Below, piece by piece: positions 24,927 through 35,208 of a stretch of DNA of 64,000 bases; position 1 is the stretch's first letter; every line of letters begins with the position of its first letter. A model generated the notes under the pieces. That model was given only the letters and a program-made list of their open reading frames with translations, was not told the DNA's origin and made no database searches. This stretch comes from Agrobacterium vitis. GTDB taxonomy: Bacteria; Pseudomonadota; Alphaproteobacteria; Rhizobiales; Rhizobiaceae. The position numbers and the translations under genes were made by a program. Where the stretch lies: positions 124,001 through 188,000 of the forward strand of contig NZ_CP146244.1 in the NCBI RefSeq assembly GCF_037039395.1. Reading direction: 5' to 3'.

Positions 24927-25626
24927 TTTGCCAGCGGCTGTCGTACAGCATTTGAAGCATCCCGACATGGCGGCCTTGAGGCCGCCTGTCTCCACGCACA
25001 AGCCTCGAATCCTGATCCTGTATGGTTCTCTGCGGGCGGTGTCTTATAGCCGGTTATTGGCGCAGGAAGCGGGTCGGCTGCTGGAGCATTTCGGTTGCGA
25101 GGTGCGGATCTTCGATCCTGCGGGCTTACCATTGCCCGATGCAGAGCCGGTCAATCATCCGAAGGTTCAGGAATTGCGCGCGTTGTCGGCATGGTCGGAA
25201 GGCCAGGTCTGGGTCAGCCCGGAACGCCACGGCGCGATGACCGGGATTATGAAAAGCCAGATCGACTGGATTCCGCTTGCCATCGGTGCCGTGCGTCCGA
25301 CCCAGGGCAAGACACTGGCTGTCATGCAGGTTTCGGGCGGATCGCAGTCGTTTAATGCGGTCAACCAGATGCGCATTCTTGGCCGCTGGATGCGGATGAT
25401 CACCATTCCCAACCAATCCTCCGTTGCCAAGGCATTTCAGGAGTTTGACGCCGAGGGACGCATGAAACCCTCCTCCTATTACGACCGTGTCGTCGATGTC
25501 TGCGAGGAACTGGTGAAGTTTACGCTCCTGACACGGGATGCATCCGGCTATCTGACCGACCGCTATAGCGAGCGCAAGGACGCGGCTGAAAAGCTCGATA
25601 CACTCACGGGCAACACAACATTATGA
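24919..25626 (+). CDS. arsH: ArsH, NADPH-dependent flavoprotein of arsenic resistance
   Basis: ArsH is an FMN-binding oxidoreductase that oxidises trivalent organoarsenicals to less toxic pentavalent forms; some members reduce metals or dyes. The 235-residue product has the FMN phosphate loop [19 protein letters not shown] (about residues 34-52) and the strongly conserved block [21 protein letters not shown] infer a TTG start at 24919, eight bases inside arsC and about 8 bases after GAGGG, because it yields LSDLPAAV like other rhizobial ArsH N-termini. An ATG at 24967 is the alternative. The stop overlaps the next gene by four bases. Confidence 0.92.
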   Translation: MSDLPAAVVQHLKHPDMAALRPPVSTHKPRILILYGSLRAVSYSRLLAQEAGRLLEHFGCEVRIFDPAGLPLPDAEPVNHPKVQELRALSAWSEGQVWVSPERHGAMTGIMKSQIDWIPLAIGAVRPTQGKTLAVMQVSGGSQSFNAVNQMRILGRWMRMITIPNQSSVAKAFQEFDAEGRMKPSSYYDRVVDVCEELVKFTLLTRDASGYLTDRYSERKDAAEKLDTLTGNTTL

Positions 25627-26873
25627 GCCTGATTAGGAGCCGTCGTGGTCGCTTGTCGCTGTCGACCGACCGGGGCGAGATCCTTGTGATCTTCGCTTTG
25701 GGGCTGACGCAAATCATCGGTTACGGCACGCTCTATTATAGTTTCAGTATTCTCGCCCCCGCGATGGGGGTGGATCTTGGCTGGTCGAGCGAATGGATTT
25801 TCGCAACTCTTTCCGCTGCTCTGCTGGCTGGCGGGCTGGCCGCGCCCTGGGTAGGGCGCATCATCGATGACCATGGTGCAGGTCGGGTCCTGACGGCGGG
25901 ATCGCTGATGGCTGCGCTGTCCCTGGTTGCCTGCGCGCTTTCGCCGGGCAAGATTACGTTTGTGATGGCGCTGATCGTCGTCGAAATGGCATCGACCCTG
26001 GTGCAATACACGGCGGCTTTTGCCTTTCTTGTCCAGTTTCGGCCCCAGAGTGCGCAACGCAATATCACCTATCTGACCTTGATCGCCGGTTTTGCCTCAA
26101 CGATTTTTTGGCCACTGACCTCGGCCCTTCATGCCGATCTCAGCTGGCGGCAGGTCTATCTGGTTTACGCGCTTCTGCATCTTGCCGTCTGCTTGCCGCT
26201 TCATCTGTGGCTGGCACGCCGGGTGGGTGAGCGCCGCGCACCAGTTATCGCTGCCAGCGCCACGCCACATCGTATCGTGGAAGGCGGGCTGCCCGACAGG
26301 TTGCGACCTGTCGCCTTTCTCCTGATGGTGACAGGTTTTGCGCTTGAAAGCTTCGTGAATGCGGCCTTGCTCGTGCATATGGTGCCGCTGTTGACGGCGC
26401 TCGGGCTTGGCTCTGCTGCTCTATTGGTCGGAACCCTGTTTGGCCCGTCACAGGTTCTCAGTCGCTTCACCAATATGATGTTTGGCCACGATCTGTCTCA
26501 ACTGACATTGGCGTTGGTTTCTGCACTGCTGATGCCGGCGGCGATTGCTGTGCTGTTGTTGACAGCACCATCCTTTTCAGGCGCATTGATATTTGCGATC
26601 CTGTTCGGCTTGGGCTCTGGCCTTGGCAGCATCGTCCAGGGAACCCTGCCGCTGGCTTTGTTCGGCAGCGCCGGTTACGGCAGACGCCAGGGGCAAGTCA
26701 CCGCCGTCCGGTTGGTTGTGTCTTCGACAGCGCCCTTCGCTTTCGCATGGATGATGGAAAAGATTGGTACGGATCTCGCCCTGGCGGTCAACACTGCCAT
26801 TGGCGGTATTGCGGTCCTGGCCTTCCTGGCAATTGCACATTTGGACCGGCGTCAGCGCGCTGTGCCGACGTAG
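25623..26873 (+). CDS. arsK: MFS exporter, ArsK-like (arsenite/antimonite efflux)
   Basis: A 416-residue major facilitator with about 12 membrane segments, starting with a short basic cytoplasmic stretch. The TM2-TM3 loop signature appears as [20 protein letters not shown] (about residues 77-96). Its place as last gene of the ars operon, overlapping arsH by four bases, matches ArsK of A. tumefaciens GW4, an exporter for arsenite, antimonite and methylarsenite. Substrate is inferred from context; MFS sequence alone does not fix it. Confidence 0.82.
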   Translation: MSLIRSRRGRLSLSTDRGEILVIFALGLTQIIGYGTLYYSFSILAPAMGVDLGWSSEWIFATLSAALLAGGLAAPWVGRIIDDHGAGRVLTAGSLMAALSLVACALSPGKITFVMALIVVEMASTLVQYTAAFAFLVQFRPQSAQRNITYLTLIAGFASTIFWPLTSALHADLSWRQVYLVYALLHLAVCLPLHLWLARRVGERRAPVIAASATPHRIVEGGLPDRLRPVAFLLMVTGFALESFVNAALLVHMVPLLTALGLGSAALLVGTLFGPSQVLSRFTNMMFGHDLSQLTLALVSALLMPAAIAVLLLTAPSFSGALIFAILFGLGSGLGSIVQGTLPLALFGSAGYGRRQGQVTAVRLVVSSTAPFAFAWMMEKIGTDLALAVNTAIGGIAVLAFLAIAHLDRRQRAVPT

Positions 26874-26952
26874 TATTCAGGGAAATCAAAGCGGTTTATC
26901 TCACAACGATCTTGCCGACGCTGAATAATCAAATCCCATCGGAACATTGCCG

Positions 26953-27639
26953 TCAGGCAATCACAAAGCGATACCCCACACCGGCCTCGGTGAGGATGAT
27001 TGCCGGTTGGCTTTCGTCTTTTTCGATCTTGGCGCGGATCTGGCGAATAAAGACGCGCAGATATTGAAGGTCGTGGGCATGGGCCGGCCCCCACACCTCT
27101 TTCAGCAATGCGCCATGGGTCAGGACGCGGCCCGCATGGATGGCCAGCAGGCGCAGCAGATCATATTCCTTCGGCGTCAGCTTGACTGGCTGATCCGCCC
27201 TTGTGACGAGGCGATGGTCGATGTCGATGACGAGTTCACCACTGCGGATGATGGATTGGGCGGGTTCGGCCTGCGGTTTATGGCGAAGGGCGACGCGAAT
27301 GCGAGCGGTCAATTCACCGATGCCGAAAGGTTTTTCGAGATAGTCGTCGGCACCGAGATCAAGGGCTGCGATTTTTTCGATTTCTCGGTCGCGCGCAGAC
27401 AGCACGATGATCGGGATCGGGTTCCACTGACGCAATTGGGCGATCACGTCCTTGCCGTCCATATCAGGCAGGCCGAGATCGAGGATCAGCAGATCCGGCA
27501 CGGCGGTTGCCACCAGCGCCAATGCCTGCTTGCCAGTATCAGCTTCAATCACCTCGTAACCCGCCGCCGCAAGGGCAGGGCGCAGGAACCGGAGGATCTG
27601 AGGCTCGTCATCAACGACGAGGATGCGTTGCCCTTTCAT
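26953..27639 (-). CDS. kdpE: KdpE, response regulator of the kdp operon
   Basis: KdpE is an OmpR-type response regulator that turns on kdpFABC when potassium is scarce. In the 228-residue protein the receiver domain has the acidic pair D10-D11 and the phospho-acceptor D54 in LLILDLGLPDMDG. The winged-helix output domain covers roughly residues 130-225 and includes LTPKEYDLLRLLAIHAGRVL. The start overlaps the kdpD stop by four bases. It is the last gene of the operon and is convergent with arsK. Confidence 0.96.
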   Translation of the reverse strand: MKGQRILVVDDEPQILRFLRPALAAAGYEVIEADTGKQALALVATAVPDLLILDLGLPDMDGKDVIAQLRQWNPIPIIVLSARDREIEKIAALDLGADDYLEKPFGIGELTARIRVALRHKPQAEPAQSIIRSGELVIDIDHRLVTRADQPVKLTPKEYDLLRLLAIHAGRVLTHGALLKEVWGPAHAHDLQYLRVFIRQIRAKIEKDESQPAIILTEAGVGYRFVIA

Positions 27640-30344
27640 GCCTCAGTCCGGTCCTTTTCCATATTCTCCAGCGGAAAACGCAGGGTGAACCGCGTGCCTA
27701 TCCGTTTCACCGCCGGGCTTTCGACGGTGATCGTGCCGCCCATCGCCTCGACAAAGCCCTTGGCAATGGCAAGGCCAAGACCTGTACCCGGCTTGCGGCC
27801 ATCCGCTCCCTTGCCGCGACGGTAGAACTTTTCAAATATCCGGTCGATGTCTTTTTCCGAAATGCCCTTGCCCATGTCCGTTACCGAAAGCGATAGCGTT
27901 GCATCATCGGCGCGGGCATAGACGGTTACCGGCTCGCCGCCACCATGTTTGCAGGCATTGTCGATCAGGTTGAACAATACCTGCCCCAGAAGCAGGCTAT
28001 CGGCCCGCACCAAAGGCAGGTCACGGGCAATGCTGGCGCTGATGTCAGTGCCCGGTGCGACACGGCGGGCACGGCCGATAGCATCCGAAATCACATCGTT
28101 CAAATCCACCCAATCGTGCTTGGCTTCCAAGGCGCCGGCCTCAATCCGGGTCATATCCAGCAGATTGCCGACGAAACGCGACAGCCTTTCACCCTCTTCC
28201 TCGATGGATTGCAGCAGGTCGCGGCGGCTTTCGACGGGCATCCGCTCGCCAAATTCCTTCAGACTGGTGACGGCGCCGGTAATGGTGGCAAGCGGCGTGC
28301 GCAGATCGTGGGAGATGGAAGACAGCAGCGTCGACTGGAACCGCTCGCGTTCCAGCCGCGCCTGATCCTCAACGCTGCGGATCGTCAGATTGGCCCGGTC
28401 GAGAGCAATCGTCACCTGGTCCAGAATGGCGGAAAGCGCTCGCTCTTCCATCGGATCAAGTGGCTCTCCGGTCATCTCGTGGCCGCAGACCGCCAGTGTG
28501 CCGGATGGACTGCGCAAGGGCCGAAATTGCAGTTTCGAATTCGGCAGAGTGCCGGTGCCAGCGCCCGCTGTCTCGCCTTTTTCAAGGGCAAACCGGGCCG
28601 CAGCCATTTCTGCCACGCCAAGCTCGGTATCCGGCGGCCAGCAGGAGCGTAAGGCGAGCGTGCCGTTTTGCGGCGAGAGCAAGGCGACGGGCCGCTTGAT
28701 GATGCCGTTCAACTGGCTGACAGCGGTCCAGACCACGCCATCGGCATCCACCGTGCCTGCAAGCTTTGAAGAGACGTCATAGAGGATCTGCGTCTGTGTG
28801 GCGCGACGGGCCGCGATCTGTCCCTGGGCGCGTATCCGTGCGGCAATGCCACCAGCGATCAGCGCCGCTGCGATGAACATGATGAAGGCAAAGACTTCAT
28901 GCGGTGCGGCGATGGTCAGGGTGAAAACCGGCGAGATGAAAAAGAAATTATAGGCCAGTGCCGACAGCACGGAGGTCAGAACGGCGGCGGCATAGCCCTC
29001 GCGCAGAGCTGAAACCAGCACGGCGAGCAGGAACAGCATCGACACATTCGGCAGCGCCACGAATTCGATGATGCCGCGTGCGCCGATGGCCGCCACCGTG
29101 GTTGTGAGCAGAGCGGTGATGATGTCCCTTGGCCGAACTGGTAAGGTTTTCAGGGAAAAGGCTTTCGTCCGCTGGGCGCGCTTTGCAGTCTCCGGCGCAG
29201 CTTCGCCGGTGATCAGATGTATACCCATGCCGGATCTGACTTCCAGCAAGGCATCCGGCAGGGAGTGGCGGAACAGCCTTTGCCAACGGGATCGCTTCGG
29301 TGCGCCGATGACGATCTGGGTGACGTGTTCCTTCTTGGCGAGACGCAGAATCTCGTGAACGAAATCGCGGCCCTGCACGCGCCGGGTTTCCGCACCAAGC
29401 CGTTCCGCCAGCCGAAACAGCTCTTCGATCCGGGTCTGGTCGTCGGGGTTATCATCTGCCTGGTCGGCCTGTTCCAGTGAAACGACCAGCCAGCGGGCAT
29501 TCATGCCGGAGGCGAGATTGCTGGCGGTGCGCACCACTTTTTCCGAGAGCGCATCCGGGCCGATACAGACGAGAAGCCGTTCACCCGTGCGCCATGGTCC
29601 TTCAATGGCATTCTGCTTGAGATAATCGACCATTTGGTCATCGACCCGGTCGGCGGTGCGGCGCAAGGCCAGTTCGCGCAACGCGGTTAGATTGCCAAGC
29701 CGAAAGAAGCTGTCGGTGGCGCGGCGGGCATTATCGGGCAGATAGATCTTGCCCTCTCGCAGCCGGATGATCAATTCTTCGGGGGGCAGATCGATCAGCA
29801 CGACCACATCGGCCTGTTTCAACACCCGGTCCGGCACCGTTTCCCGCACCTGGACGCCGGTGATTTGCGTGACGATTTCCGAGAGGCTTTCGAGATGCTG
29901 GATGTTCAGGGCCGTCCAGACATCGATTCCGGCGGCCAGAAGCTCCTCGATATCCTGATGGCGTTTCGGATGGCGGCTTTCCGGGACATTGCTATGGGCC
30001 AGCTCATCGACAAGGATGATTGCAGGACGACGGGCAAGCGCCGCGTCGATGTCGAATTCCTCCAGCACCCGGTCCTTGTAGGCAATCTGCTTGCGCGGCA
30101 GGGTTTCGAGACCGTCCGTCAGCAGTTCCGTTTCGCTGCGGCCATGGGGCTCCACCAGTCCGACGACGATATCGATGCCCGCCGTCTTTTGACCACGGGC
30201 ACGCGACAGCATGGCATAGGTTTTTCCAACCCCGGGCGCAGCACCCAGAAAAATCGTCAGTTTTCCCCGTCCGTCCCGGTTGGCAAGCCCCAGCAGGGCG
30301 TCAGGATCGGGACGGCGGTTGGTGTCGCGCTGAGCGTCCGACAT
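27636..30344 (-). CDS. kdpD: KdpD, potassium-limitation sensor histidine kinase
   Basis: KdpD senses low potassium or high salt and phosphorylates KdpE. The 902-residue protein is complete. The N-terminal KdpD domain has Walker A GAAPGVGKTY (residues 34-43), followed by a universal-stress-like domain and four close membrane segments (about 410-510). After a GAF-like region comes the kinase core with H679 in SISHDLRTPLATITG and ATP-binding blocks NLIDNACKHGGG and GRKPGTGLGLAIAKG. The start at 30344 is nine bases after the kdpC stop, so sensor and pump genes are in one transcript. Confidence 0.96.
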   Translation of the reverse strand: MSDAQRDTNRRPDPDALLGLANRDGRGKLTIFLGAAPGVGKTYAMLSRARGQKTAGIDIVVGLVEPHGRSETELLTDGLETLPRKQIAYKDRVLEEFDIDAALARRPAIILVDELAHSNVPESRHPKRHQDIEELLAAGIDVWTALNIQHLESLSEIVTQITGVQVRETVPDRVLKQADVVVLIDLPPEELIIRLREGKIYLPDNARRATDSFFRLGNLTALRELALRRTADRVDDQMVDYLKQNAIEGPWRTGERLLVCIGPDALSEKVVRTASNLASGMNARWLVVSLEQADQADDNPDDQTRIEELFRLAERLGAETRRVQGRDFVHEILRLAKKEHVTQIVIGAPKRSRWQRLFRHSLPDALLEVRSGMGIHLITGEAAPETAKRAQRTKAFSLKTLPVRPRDIITALLTTTVAAIGARGIIEFVALPNVSMLFLLAVLVSALREGYAAAVLTSVLSALAYNFFFISPVFTLTIAAPHEVFAFIMFIAAALIAGGIAARIRAQGQIAARRATQTQILYDVSSKLAGTVDADGVVWTAVSQLNGIIKRPVALLSPQNGTLALRSCWPPDTELGVAEMAAARFALEKGETAGAGTGTLPNSKLQFRPLRSPSGTLAVCGHEMTGEPLDPMEERALSAILDQVTIALDRANLTIRSVEDQARLERERFQSTLLSSISHDLRTPLATITGAVTSLKEFGERMPVESRRDLLQSIEEEGERLSRFVGNLLDMTRIEAGALEAKHDWVDLNDVISDAIGRARRVAPGTDISASIARDLPLVRADSLLLGQVLFNLIDNACKHGGGEPVTVYARADDATLSLSVTDMGKGISEKDIDRIFEKFYRRGKGADGRKPGTGLGLAIAKGFVEAMGGTITVESPAVKRIGTRFTLRFPLENMEKDRTEA

Positions 30345-30353
30345 GAGTAGACC

Positions 30354-30929
30354 TTATTGAGTGGTTCCCGCCGCATCGAGCGCCATGTTCAGCCGCAATA
30401 CATTGACCCTTGGCTCACCAATCACGCCAAGAAGCCGCGGTTGCACCTGGGCTTCCACCAGCGCCGCCACATCCTTTTCCGGCATGTTTCGGGCTTTGGC
30501 AACCAGCGCCACCTGCTGGCGGGCGTTTTCAGGCGTTATATCCGGGTCAAGGCCGGAAGCGGAAGAGGTGACAGCATCGGCAGGCACTGGCCCGCTGCGG
30601 CCGTTCGCTTGCCAGGCGGTGACGGCGGCGGCAATCTGGTCCTTCAGCTTCTGCGAGGTGGCGCCAAGATTGGTGCCGCCTGACGCCAGCGGATTATAGG
30701 GCGAATTGCTGGTCGCCGATGGACGCGAGGCGAAATAGCGCGGCGATGTGAAGGCCTGACCGATCAGGGCCGAGCCAACCACGGCATCGCCTTTCTTGAT
30801 AATGCTGCCATTGGCCTGGGCGGGAAGCACCGTCTGGGCGATGCCGGTGATGGCCAGCGGATAGGCGAGGCCGCAAAGGACGGTAAACAGCACGGTCATG
30901 GTGATGGCGGGACGAAGATGGGACAGCAT
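30354..30929 (-). CDS. kdpC: KdpC, subunit of the potassium P-type ATPase
   Basis: KdpC is a single-span subunit that raises ATP affinity of KdpB and stabilises the complex. The 191-residue product begins with a basic stretch and one membrane helix (about residues 8-30, TMTVLFTVLCGLAYPLAITG). The family blocks SALIGQAFTSPRYFASRPSA and SASGLDPDITPENARQQVALVA follow. I chose the ATG at 30929, two bases after the kdpB stop; a TTG four codons earlier lies inside kdpB and has no clear ribosome site. Confidence 0.95.
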   Translation of the reverse strand: MLSHLRPAITMTVLFTVLCGLAYPLAITGIAQTVLPAQANGSIIKKGDAVVGSALIGQAFTSPRYFASRPSATSNSPYNPLASGGTNLGATSQKLKDQIAAAVTAWQANGRSGPVPADAVTSSASGLDPDITPENARQQVALVAKARNMPEKDVAALVEAQVQPRLLGVIGEPRVNVLRLNMALDAAGTTQ

Positions 30930-30931
30930 GA

Positions 30932-32995
30932 TTACACCCAATGCAGCGTTGTAATGGCAAGATCGACAATCTTGATGCCGATGAAGGGAAGGATCAGGCC
31001 GCCCACACCGTAGACCAGGAGATTGCGGCGCAGCAGTGCTGCGGCCCCGACCGGGCGATAGGCAACCCCTTTGAGGGCAAGCGGGATCAGTGCGACAATA
31101 ATCAGCGCGTTGAAGATCACTGCCGAGAGGATGGCCGATTGCGGCGAGGCCAGCTGCATGATGTTGAGCGCGGCAAGCCCCGGATAGGCGGTGACGAACA
31201 AAGCCGGAATGATGGCGAAATATTTGGCGACGTCATTGGCAATCGAAAACGTCGTCAGCGAGCCGCGCGTCATCAACAGCTGTTTGCCGATTTCGACAAT
31301 CTCGATCAGCTTGGTCGGGCTGGAATCCAGATCGACCATATTGGCGGCTTCACGGGCGGCTTGCGTGCCGGTTTGCATGGCGACACCGACATCGGCCTGG
31401 GCCAGCGCCGGGGCGTCATTGGTTCCATCACCACACATGGCGATCAACCGGCTGCCCTGCTGGGCCTTGCGGATATAGGCAAGCTTGTCTTCCGGCGTCG
31501 CCTGAGCCAGAAAATCATCCACACCGGCTTCAGAGGCAATCGCTGCGGCGGTAATCGGGTTGTCACCCGTGACCATGACTGTGCGGATACCCATGGCGCG
31601 CAGGGCTGCAAAGCGTTCCTTGATACCGGGCTTGACCACGTCCTTCAGGTGAATGACACCCAGCAACCGGCTGCCATCGGCAACGGCCAGCGGCGTGCCG
31701 CCCGATTGGGCGATCCGGGTCACGGCCTCGGTAAAGGCGCGGGGTGCGGATGCCGCGTCGAGACCGGTAAAGGCCAGGACTGAATCCACCGCGCCCTTGC
31801 GCAGACGTTTGCCTTTGATATCGACGCCGGAAAGCCGGGTTTCGGCGGTGAACGGGATTACCGCATCCGGTGCTGCATCGGGGGCGGACTGGCCATATTC
31901 ACCGGTGGCCAAGGCGACGATGGAGCGACCTTCAGGTGTTTCATCGGAAAGGCTTGCAAGAAGGGCAGCCTCGGCAATTTCGGTCGCGCTGACACCAGGC
32001 ACGGCGATGAAATCGCTGGCCATGCGATTGCCGAAGGTGATGGTGCCGGTCTTGTCGAGTAGCAGCGTATCCACATCGCCTGCCGCTTCCACGGCGCGGC
32101 CGGAGGTGGCGATGACGTTGAAGCGCACCAGCCGATCCATGCCGGCAATGCCGATGGCCGACAGCAGCCCGCCGATGGTGGTGGGGATCAGGGTTACCAG
32201 CAGCGCTGCCATGACGGTGACCGTCAGCACTACGCCGGAATAGCTGGCAAGACCCCAGAGGGTGACGACGGCGATCACGAAGATCAGTGTCAGCCCGGAA
32301 AGCAGGATCGACAGGGCAATTTCATTCGGCGTCTTCTGGCGTTCGGCCCCTTCGATCAACGCGATCATCCGATCCACGAAGGAAGAGCCGGGAGCTGTGG
32401 TGATCTTGATGCGGATCTCGTCGGACAGAACCTGGGTTCCGCCCGTCACGGCGGAGCGGTCGCCACCAGCCTCGCGGATCACAGGTGCGGATTCGCCGGT
32501 AATGGCGCTTTCATTGACTGAGGCGACGCCTTCAATCACTTCGCCATCACCGGGAATGAGTTCGCCAGCGGCAACCAGAACCACATCGCCAATCTTCAGC
32601 GTTGTGGCGGCAACCGTGGTTGTTTCCCGGCTGTTGGCGGCATTGCCCGTGACTTTGCGGGCGGAAAGCTCGCTTTTGGTGCGGCGCAGGCTGTCGGCCT
32701 GGGCCTTGCCCCGGCCTTCGGCAACGGCTTCCGCGAAGGTGGCGAACAACACGGTAAACCAGAGCCAGGCGGCAATCTGGCCGGAGAACACCGCCGAATT
32801 GCCGGCAATCAGGTCGCGGACCGCCAGGATCGTGACGACCATGGCGACGATTTCGGTGACGAACATCACCGGATTGCGGATCAGTTGCCGCGGATCGAGC
32901 TTCACGAAGGCATCTTTGAACGCGCCCTTGAGGATCGATGGTTCAAACAGCCGTTGGGCAGGCCTGGTCTCTGTGGTGGATTGTGACTGTGTCAT
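30932..32995 (-). CDS. kdpB: KdpB, catalytic subunit of the potassium P-type ATPase
   Basis: KdpB hydrolyses ATP to power high-affinity potassium uptake through KdpA. The 687-residue protein has the P-type ATPase signature [10 protein letters not shown] with the phosphorylated aspartate at about residue 314. It also has the actuator motif TGES in [12 protein letters not shown], and the hinge [21 protein letters not shown]. The ATG at 32995 follows AGAGG; six further in-frame codons upstream look untranslated. It lies 18 bases after kdpA. Confidence 0.97.
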   Translation of the reverse strand: MTQSQSTTETRPAQRLFEPSILKGAFKDAFVKLDPRQLIRNPVMFVTEIVAMVVTILAVRDLIAGNSAVFSGQIAAWLWFTVLFATFAEAVAEGRGKAQADSLRRTKSELSARKVTGNAANSRETTTVAATTLKIGDVVLVAAGELIPGDGEVIEGVASVNESAITGESAPVIREAGGDRSAVTGGTQVLSDEIRIKITTAPGSSFVDRMIALIEGAERQKTPNEIALSILLSGLTLIFVIAVVTLWGLASYSGVVLTVTVMAALLVTLIPTTIGGLLSAIGIAGMDRLVRFNVIATSGRAVEAAGDVDTLLLDKTGTITFGNRMASDFIAVPGVSATEIAEAALLASLSDETPEGRSIVALATGEYGQSAPDAAPDAVIPFTAETRLSGVDIKGKRLRKGAVDSVLAFTGLDAASAPRAFTEAVTRIAQSGGTPLAVADGSRLLGVIHLKDVVKPGIKERFAALRAMGIRTVMVTGDNPITAAAIASEAGVDDFLAQATPEDKLAYIRKAQQGSRLIAMCGDGTNDAPALAQADVGVAMQTGTQAAREAANMVDLDSSPTKLIEIVEIGKQLLMTRGSLTTFSIANDVAKYFAIIPALFVTAYPGLAALNIMQLASPQSAILSAVIFNALIIVALIPLALKGVAYRPVGAAALLRRNLLVYGVGGLILPFIGIKIVDLAITTLHWV

Positions 32996-33013
32996 GATGA
33001 CAGCCTCTTTCAA

Positions 33014-34723
33014 TCAATAAAGGGTTCCGGCGAGCATGCCGACATGTTCTGCAATGGGACCAAGTGCCAATGCCGGGAAGTATTGCAGCCCGCCCAGGAT
33101 GATGATGATGGCGACCAGCAGGCCGACAAAGAGCGGCGTGTGGGTGGGGAATGTGCCAGCCGATGCCGTACCTTTTGTCTTTGCGGCAAGAGAACCGGCA
33201 ATGGCGAGGACGGGAACCGCATAGGCGAAGCGGCCAAGTGCCATGGAAATACCGAGCGTGGTATTATACCAGGCCGTATTGGCGGAGAGCCCTGCAAATG
33301 CCGAGCCGTTATTGCCAGCCGCCGACGTATAAGCATAGAGGATTTCCGAGAGACCATGCGGTCCGGCATTGCCAAGCGATGCCAGCGCATTCGGCAGAAC
33401 GGCAGCAATAGCCGAGAACCCCAGGATGGCGAAAGGCAGGACCAGCACAGCCAGCATGGCATATTTCATTTCCCGGGCCTCGATCTTCTTGCCCAGAAAT
33501 TCCGGTGTGCGCCCGACCATCAGGCCAGCGACAAAGACGGTCAGCACACAGAAGACGATAAGCCCGTAAAGGCCGGAGCCGACGCCGCCCGGCAGGATTT
33601 CACCAAGCTGGATCAGGAACAGTGGTACGAGACCGCCAAGCGGGGTCAGCGAGCCATGCATGGCATTGACGCCACCGTTGGAAATACCTGTGGTGATCGC
33701 CGTATAGGCGGCACTCATCGCCTGGCCAAAGCGGACTTCCTTGCCCTCCATATTGCCGAGCGAGGGATCGAGCCCAAGCGCCAGATGGATCGGGTTGCCA
33801 GCGGTTTCAGCGATATAGACCGCGGCAATGCCGGCAATGAGCAGCACCGCTACACTGGCGATCAGCGCCCAGCCCTGGCGCAGGTCGCCGACCATTTTGC
33901 CGAAGGCATAGATCAACGCCATGGTGATAGACATCATTGCGAGAATATTGAGGTAATCGCTGATCGCCGAGGGGTTTTCAAACGGATGGGCGGCATTGGC
34001 ATTGAAGAAACCGCCGCCATTGGTGCCAAGCTGTTTGATGGCTTCCTGGCTGGCAATCGGCCCAAGGGCGATGGTCTGTTGTGCGCCGTCAAGCGTCGTG
34101 GCGGTTACCGAAGCGTCGAGGGTTTGGGGAATGCCCATCCAGACGAAAACCAGTGCCAGCACAATCGACATCGGCAGCAGCAGGTACAGCGTCGAACGGG
34201 TCATATCGACCCAGAAATTCCCGAGTGTATTGGTGGCCGAACGGGCAAAGGCCCGGGTGACGGCCAGCGCTATGGCAATGCCGGTGGCCGCCGACAGGAA
34301 GTTCTGCACGGCAAGGCCTGCCATCTGCGAGAAATGGCTGGCGGATTGTTCACCGGAATAGGCCTGCCAATTGGTGTTGGTGACAAAACTGATCGCCGTG
34401 TTGAAGGCGAGATCTGGTGTCATTCCCGCAAAGCACTGCGGATTGTAAGGTAGATAGGCCTGAAGCCGCAAAATACCGTAGAGCGCCAGAAAGCCTGCGG
34501 CATTGAAGGCCAGCATGGCGAGCGTATAGGCTAGCCAGCCTTGTTCGCGGCGTGCATCAACGCCGGATATGCGCAGGAGCAGCCGCTCAAGTGGGCCTAG
34601 AATGGGAGAGAGAAACGTCCGCTGCCCCTCGAACACGCAGGCAATGTAAAGCCCCAGCGGTTTGATGGTCAGAAAGACGAGAGCGAGCAGCAAGCCGATT
34701 TGCAGCCAACCGTTGGAAGACAT
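33014..34723 (-). CDS. kdpA: KdpA, potassium-translocating subunit
   Basis: KdpA is a ten-helix membrane protein related to potassium channels; it binds potassium from the periplasm. The 569-residue protein shows filter-type segments [14 protein letters not shown] (near residue 115), [20 protein letters not shown] (near 230) and [12 protein letters not shown] (near 470). The length fits the family. The ATG at 34723 has a GGAGAA site at good spacing. A 151-base gap separates it from kdpF, with nothing recognisable inside. Confidence 0.97.
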   Translation of the reverse strand: MSSNGWLQIGLLLALVFLTIKPLGLYIACVFEGQRTFLSPILGPLERLLLRISGVDARREQGWLAYTLAMLAFNAAGFLALYGILRLQAYLPYNPQCFAGMTPDLAFNTAISFVTNTNWQAYSGEQSASHFSQMAGLAVQNFLSAATGIAIALAVTRAFARSATNTLGNFWVDMTRSTLYLLLPMSIVLALVFVWMGIPQTLDASVTATTLDGAQQTIALGPIASQEAIKQLGTNGGGFFNANAAHPFENPSAISDYLNILAMMSITMALIYAFGKMVGDLRQGWALIASVAVLLIAGIAAVYIAETAGNPIHLALGLDPSLGNMEGKEVRFGQAMSAAYTAITTGISNGGVNAMHGSLTPLGGLVPLFLIQLGEILPGGVGSGLYGLIVFCVLTVFVAGLMVGRTPEFLGKKIEAREMKYAMLAVLVLPFAILGFSAIAAVLPNALASLGNAGPHGLSEILYAYTSAAGNNGSAFAGLSANTAWYNTTLGISMALGRFAYAVPVLAIAGSLAAKTKGTASAGTFPTHTPLFVGLLVAIIIILGGLQYFPALALGPIAEHVGMLAGTLY

Positions 34724-34874
34724 GATGTTCTCCGAAAAGAGGGATTGCGTCCCCCATCATCGTCGCCGCGAAATTGAAGCGATGCGATGCGGGACGTCTG
34801 GTACTTGTCAGGAAGGAGGGTTGCCGATGCCTCTAAAGACAAACGAGGCAAGGATGGCTGAAGCCCATGTGGCT

Positions 34875-34961
34875 TCAGAAGCGTTCGGGCCTGATCAGGG
34901 TTATCAGCAGGTAGACGCAGATGAACAGGGCGGCGCCAAGACCGAGCAGGTGTTCGAACAT
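34875..34961 (-). CDS. kdpF: KdpF, small membrane subunit of the Kdp complex
   Basis: KdpF is a one-helix peptide that stabilises the Kdp complex in the membrane. The 28-residue ORF begins MFEHLLGLGAALFICVYLL and ends in a basic tail LIRPERF, the usual KdpF layout of one hydrophobic span and a short positive C-terminus. It sits immediately before kdpA, as in other bacteria, and its start is seven bases after the stop of another tiny ORF. Confidence 0.9.
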   Translation of the reverse strand: MFEHLLGLGAALFICVYLLITLIRPERF

Positions 34962-34968
34962 GGCCGCC

Positions 34969-35052
34969 TCACAAACTGTTTAAGGCGCGGGCATAGACCG
35001 CAAGAGCCACGAAGCTCCCCATTCCGATGGCGATGAATATCAAGTCAGTCAC
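34969..35052 (-). CDS. 27-residue membrane peptide preceding kdpF
   Basis: A GTG-started ORF with a perfect AGGAG site six bases upstream. It encodes a hydrophobic peptide, opening MTDLIFIAIGMGSFVALAVY and ending in a short polar tail ARALNSL: one predicted membrane span with the C-terminus on the other side. It ends seven bases before kdpF. Short ORFs at this position occur in other alpha- and gammaproteobacterial kdp operons as far as I recall, but I know no established function. It may be an extra Kdp subunit or a leader peptide. Confidence 0.7.
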   Translation of the reverse strand: MTDLIFIAIGMGSFVALAVYARALNSL

Positions 35053-35208
35053 ATTGTGCTCCTGTCTGTGGTCAGACATGCACAATCCACCCGAATGCCA
35101 TTAAATCTCGATAGGGAATGCGGTGGCGGGAAATAAGGATTTCATAAAGATGCTGTCCATAGGAGAGCGTCTCCAGGATCAGGTCGGAGTGGTTCCTGCC
35201 TCTCGTGG

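Noticed and set aside
30932..30941. TTG as start of kdpC
   Set aside because: It lies inside the kdpB stop region without a ribosome site; the ATG at 30929 fits the family start and spacing.
33044..34453. Plus-strand frame of 469 codons opposite kdpA
   Set aside because: Mirror frame of a conserved membrane-protein gene in GC-rich DNA; no ribosome site or domain.
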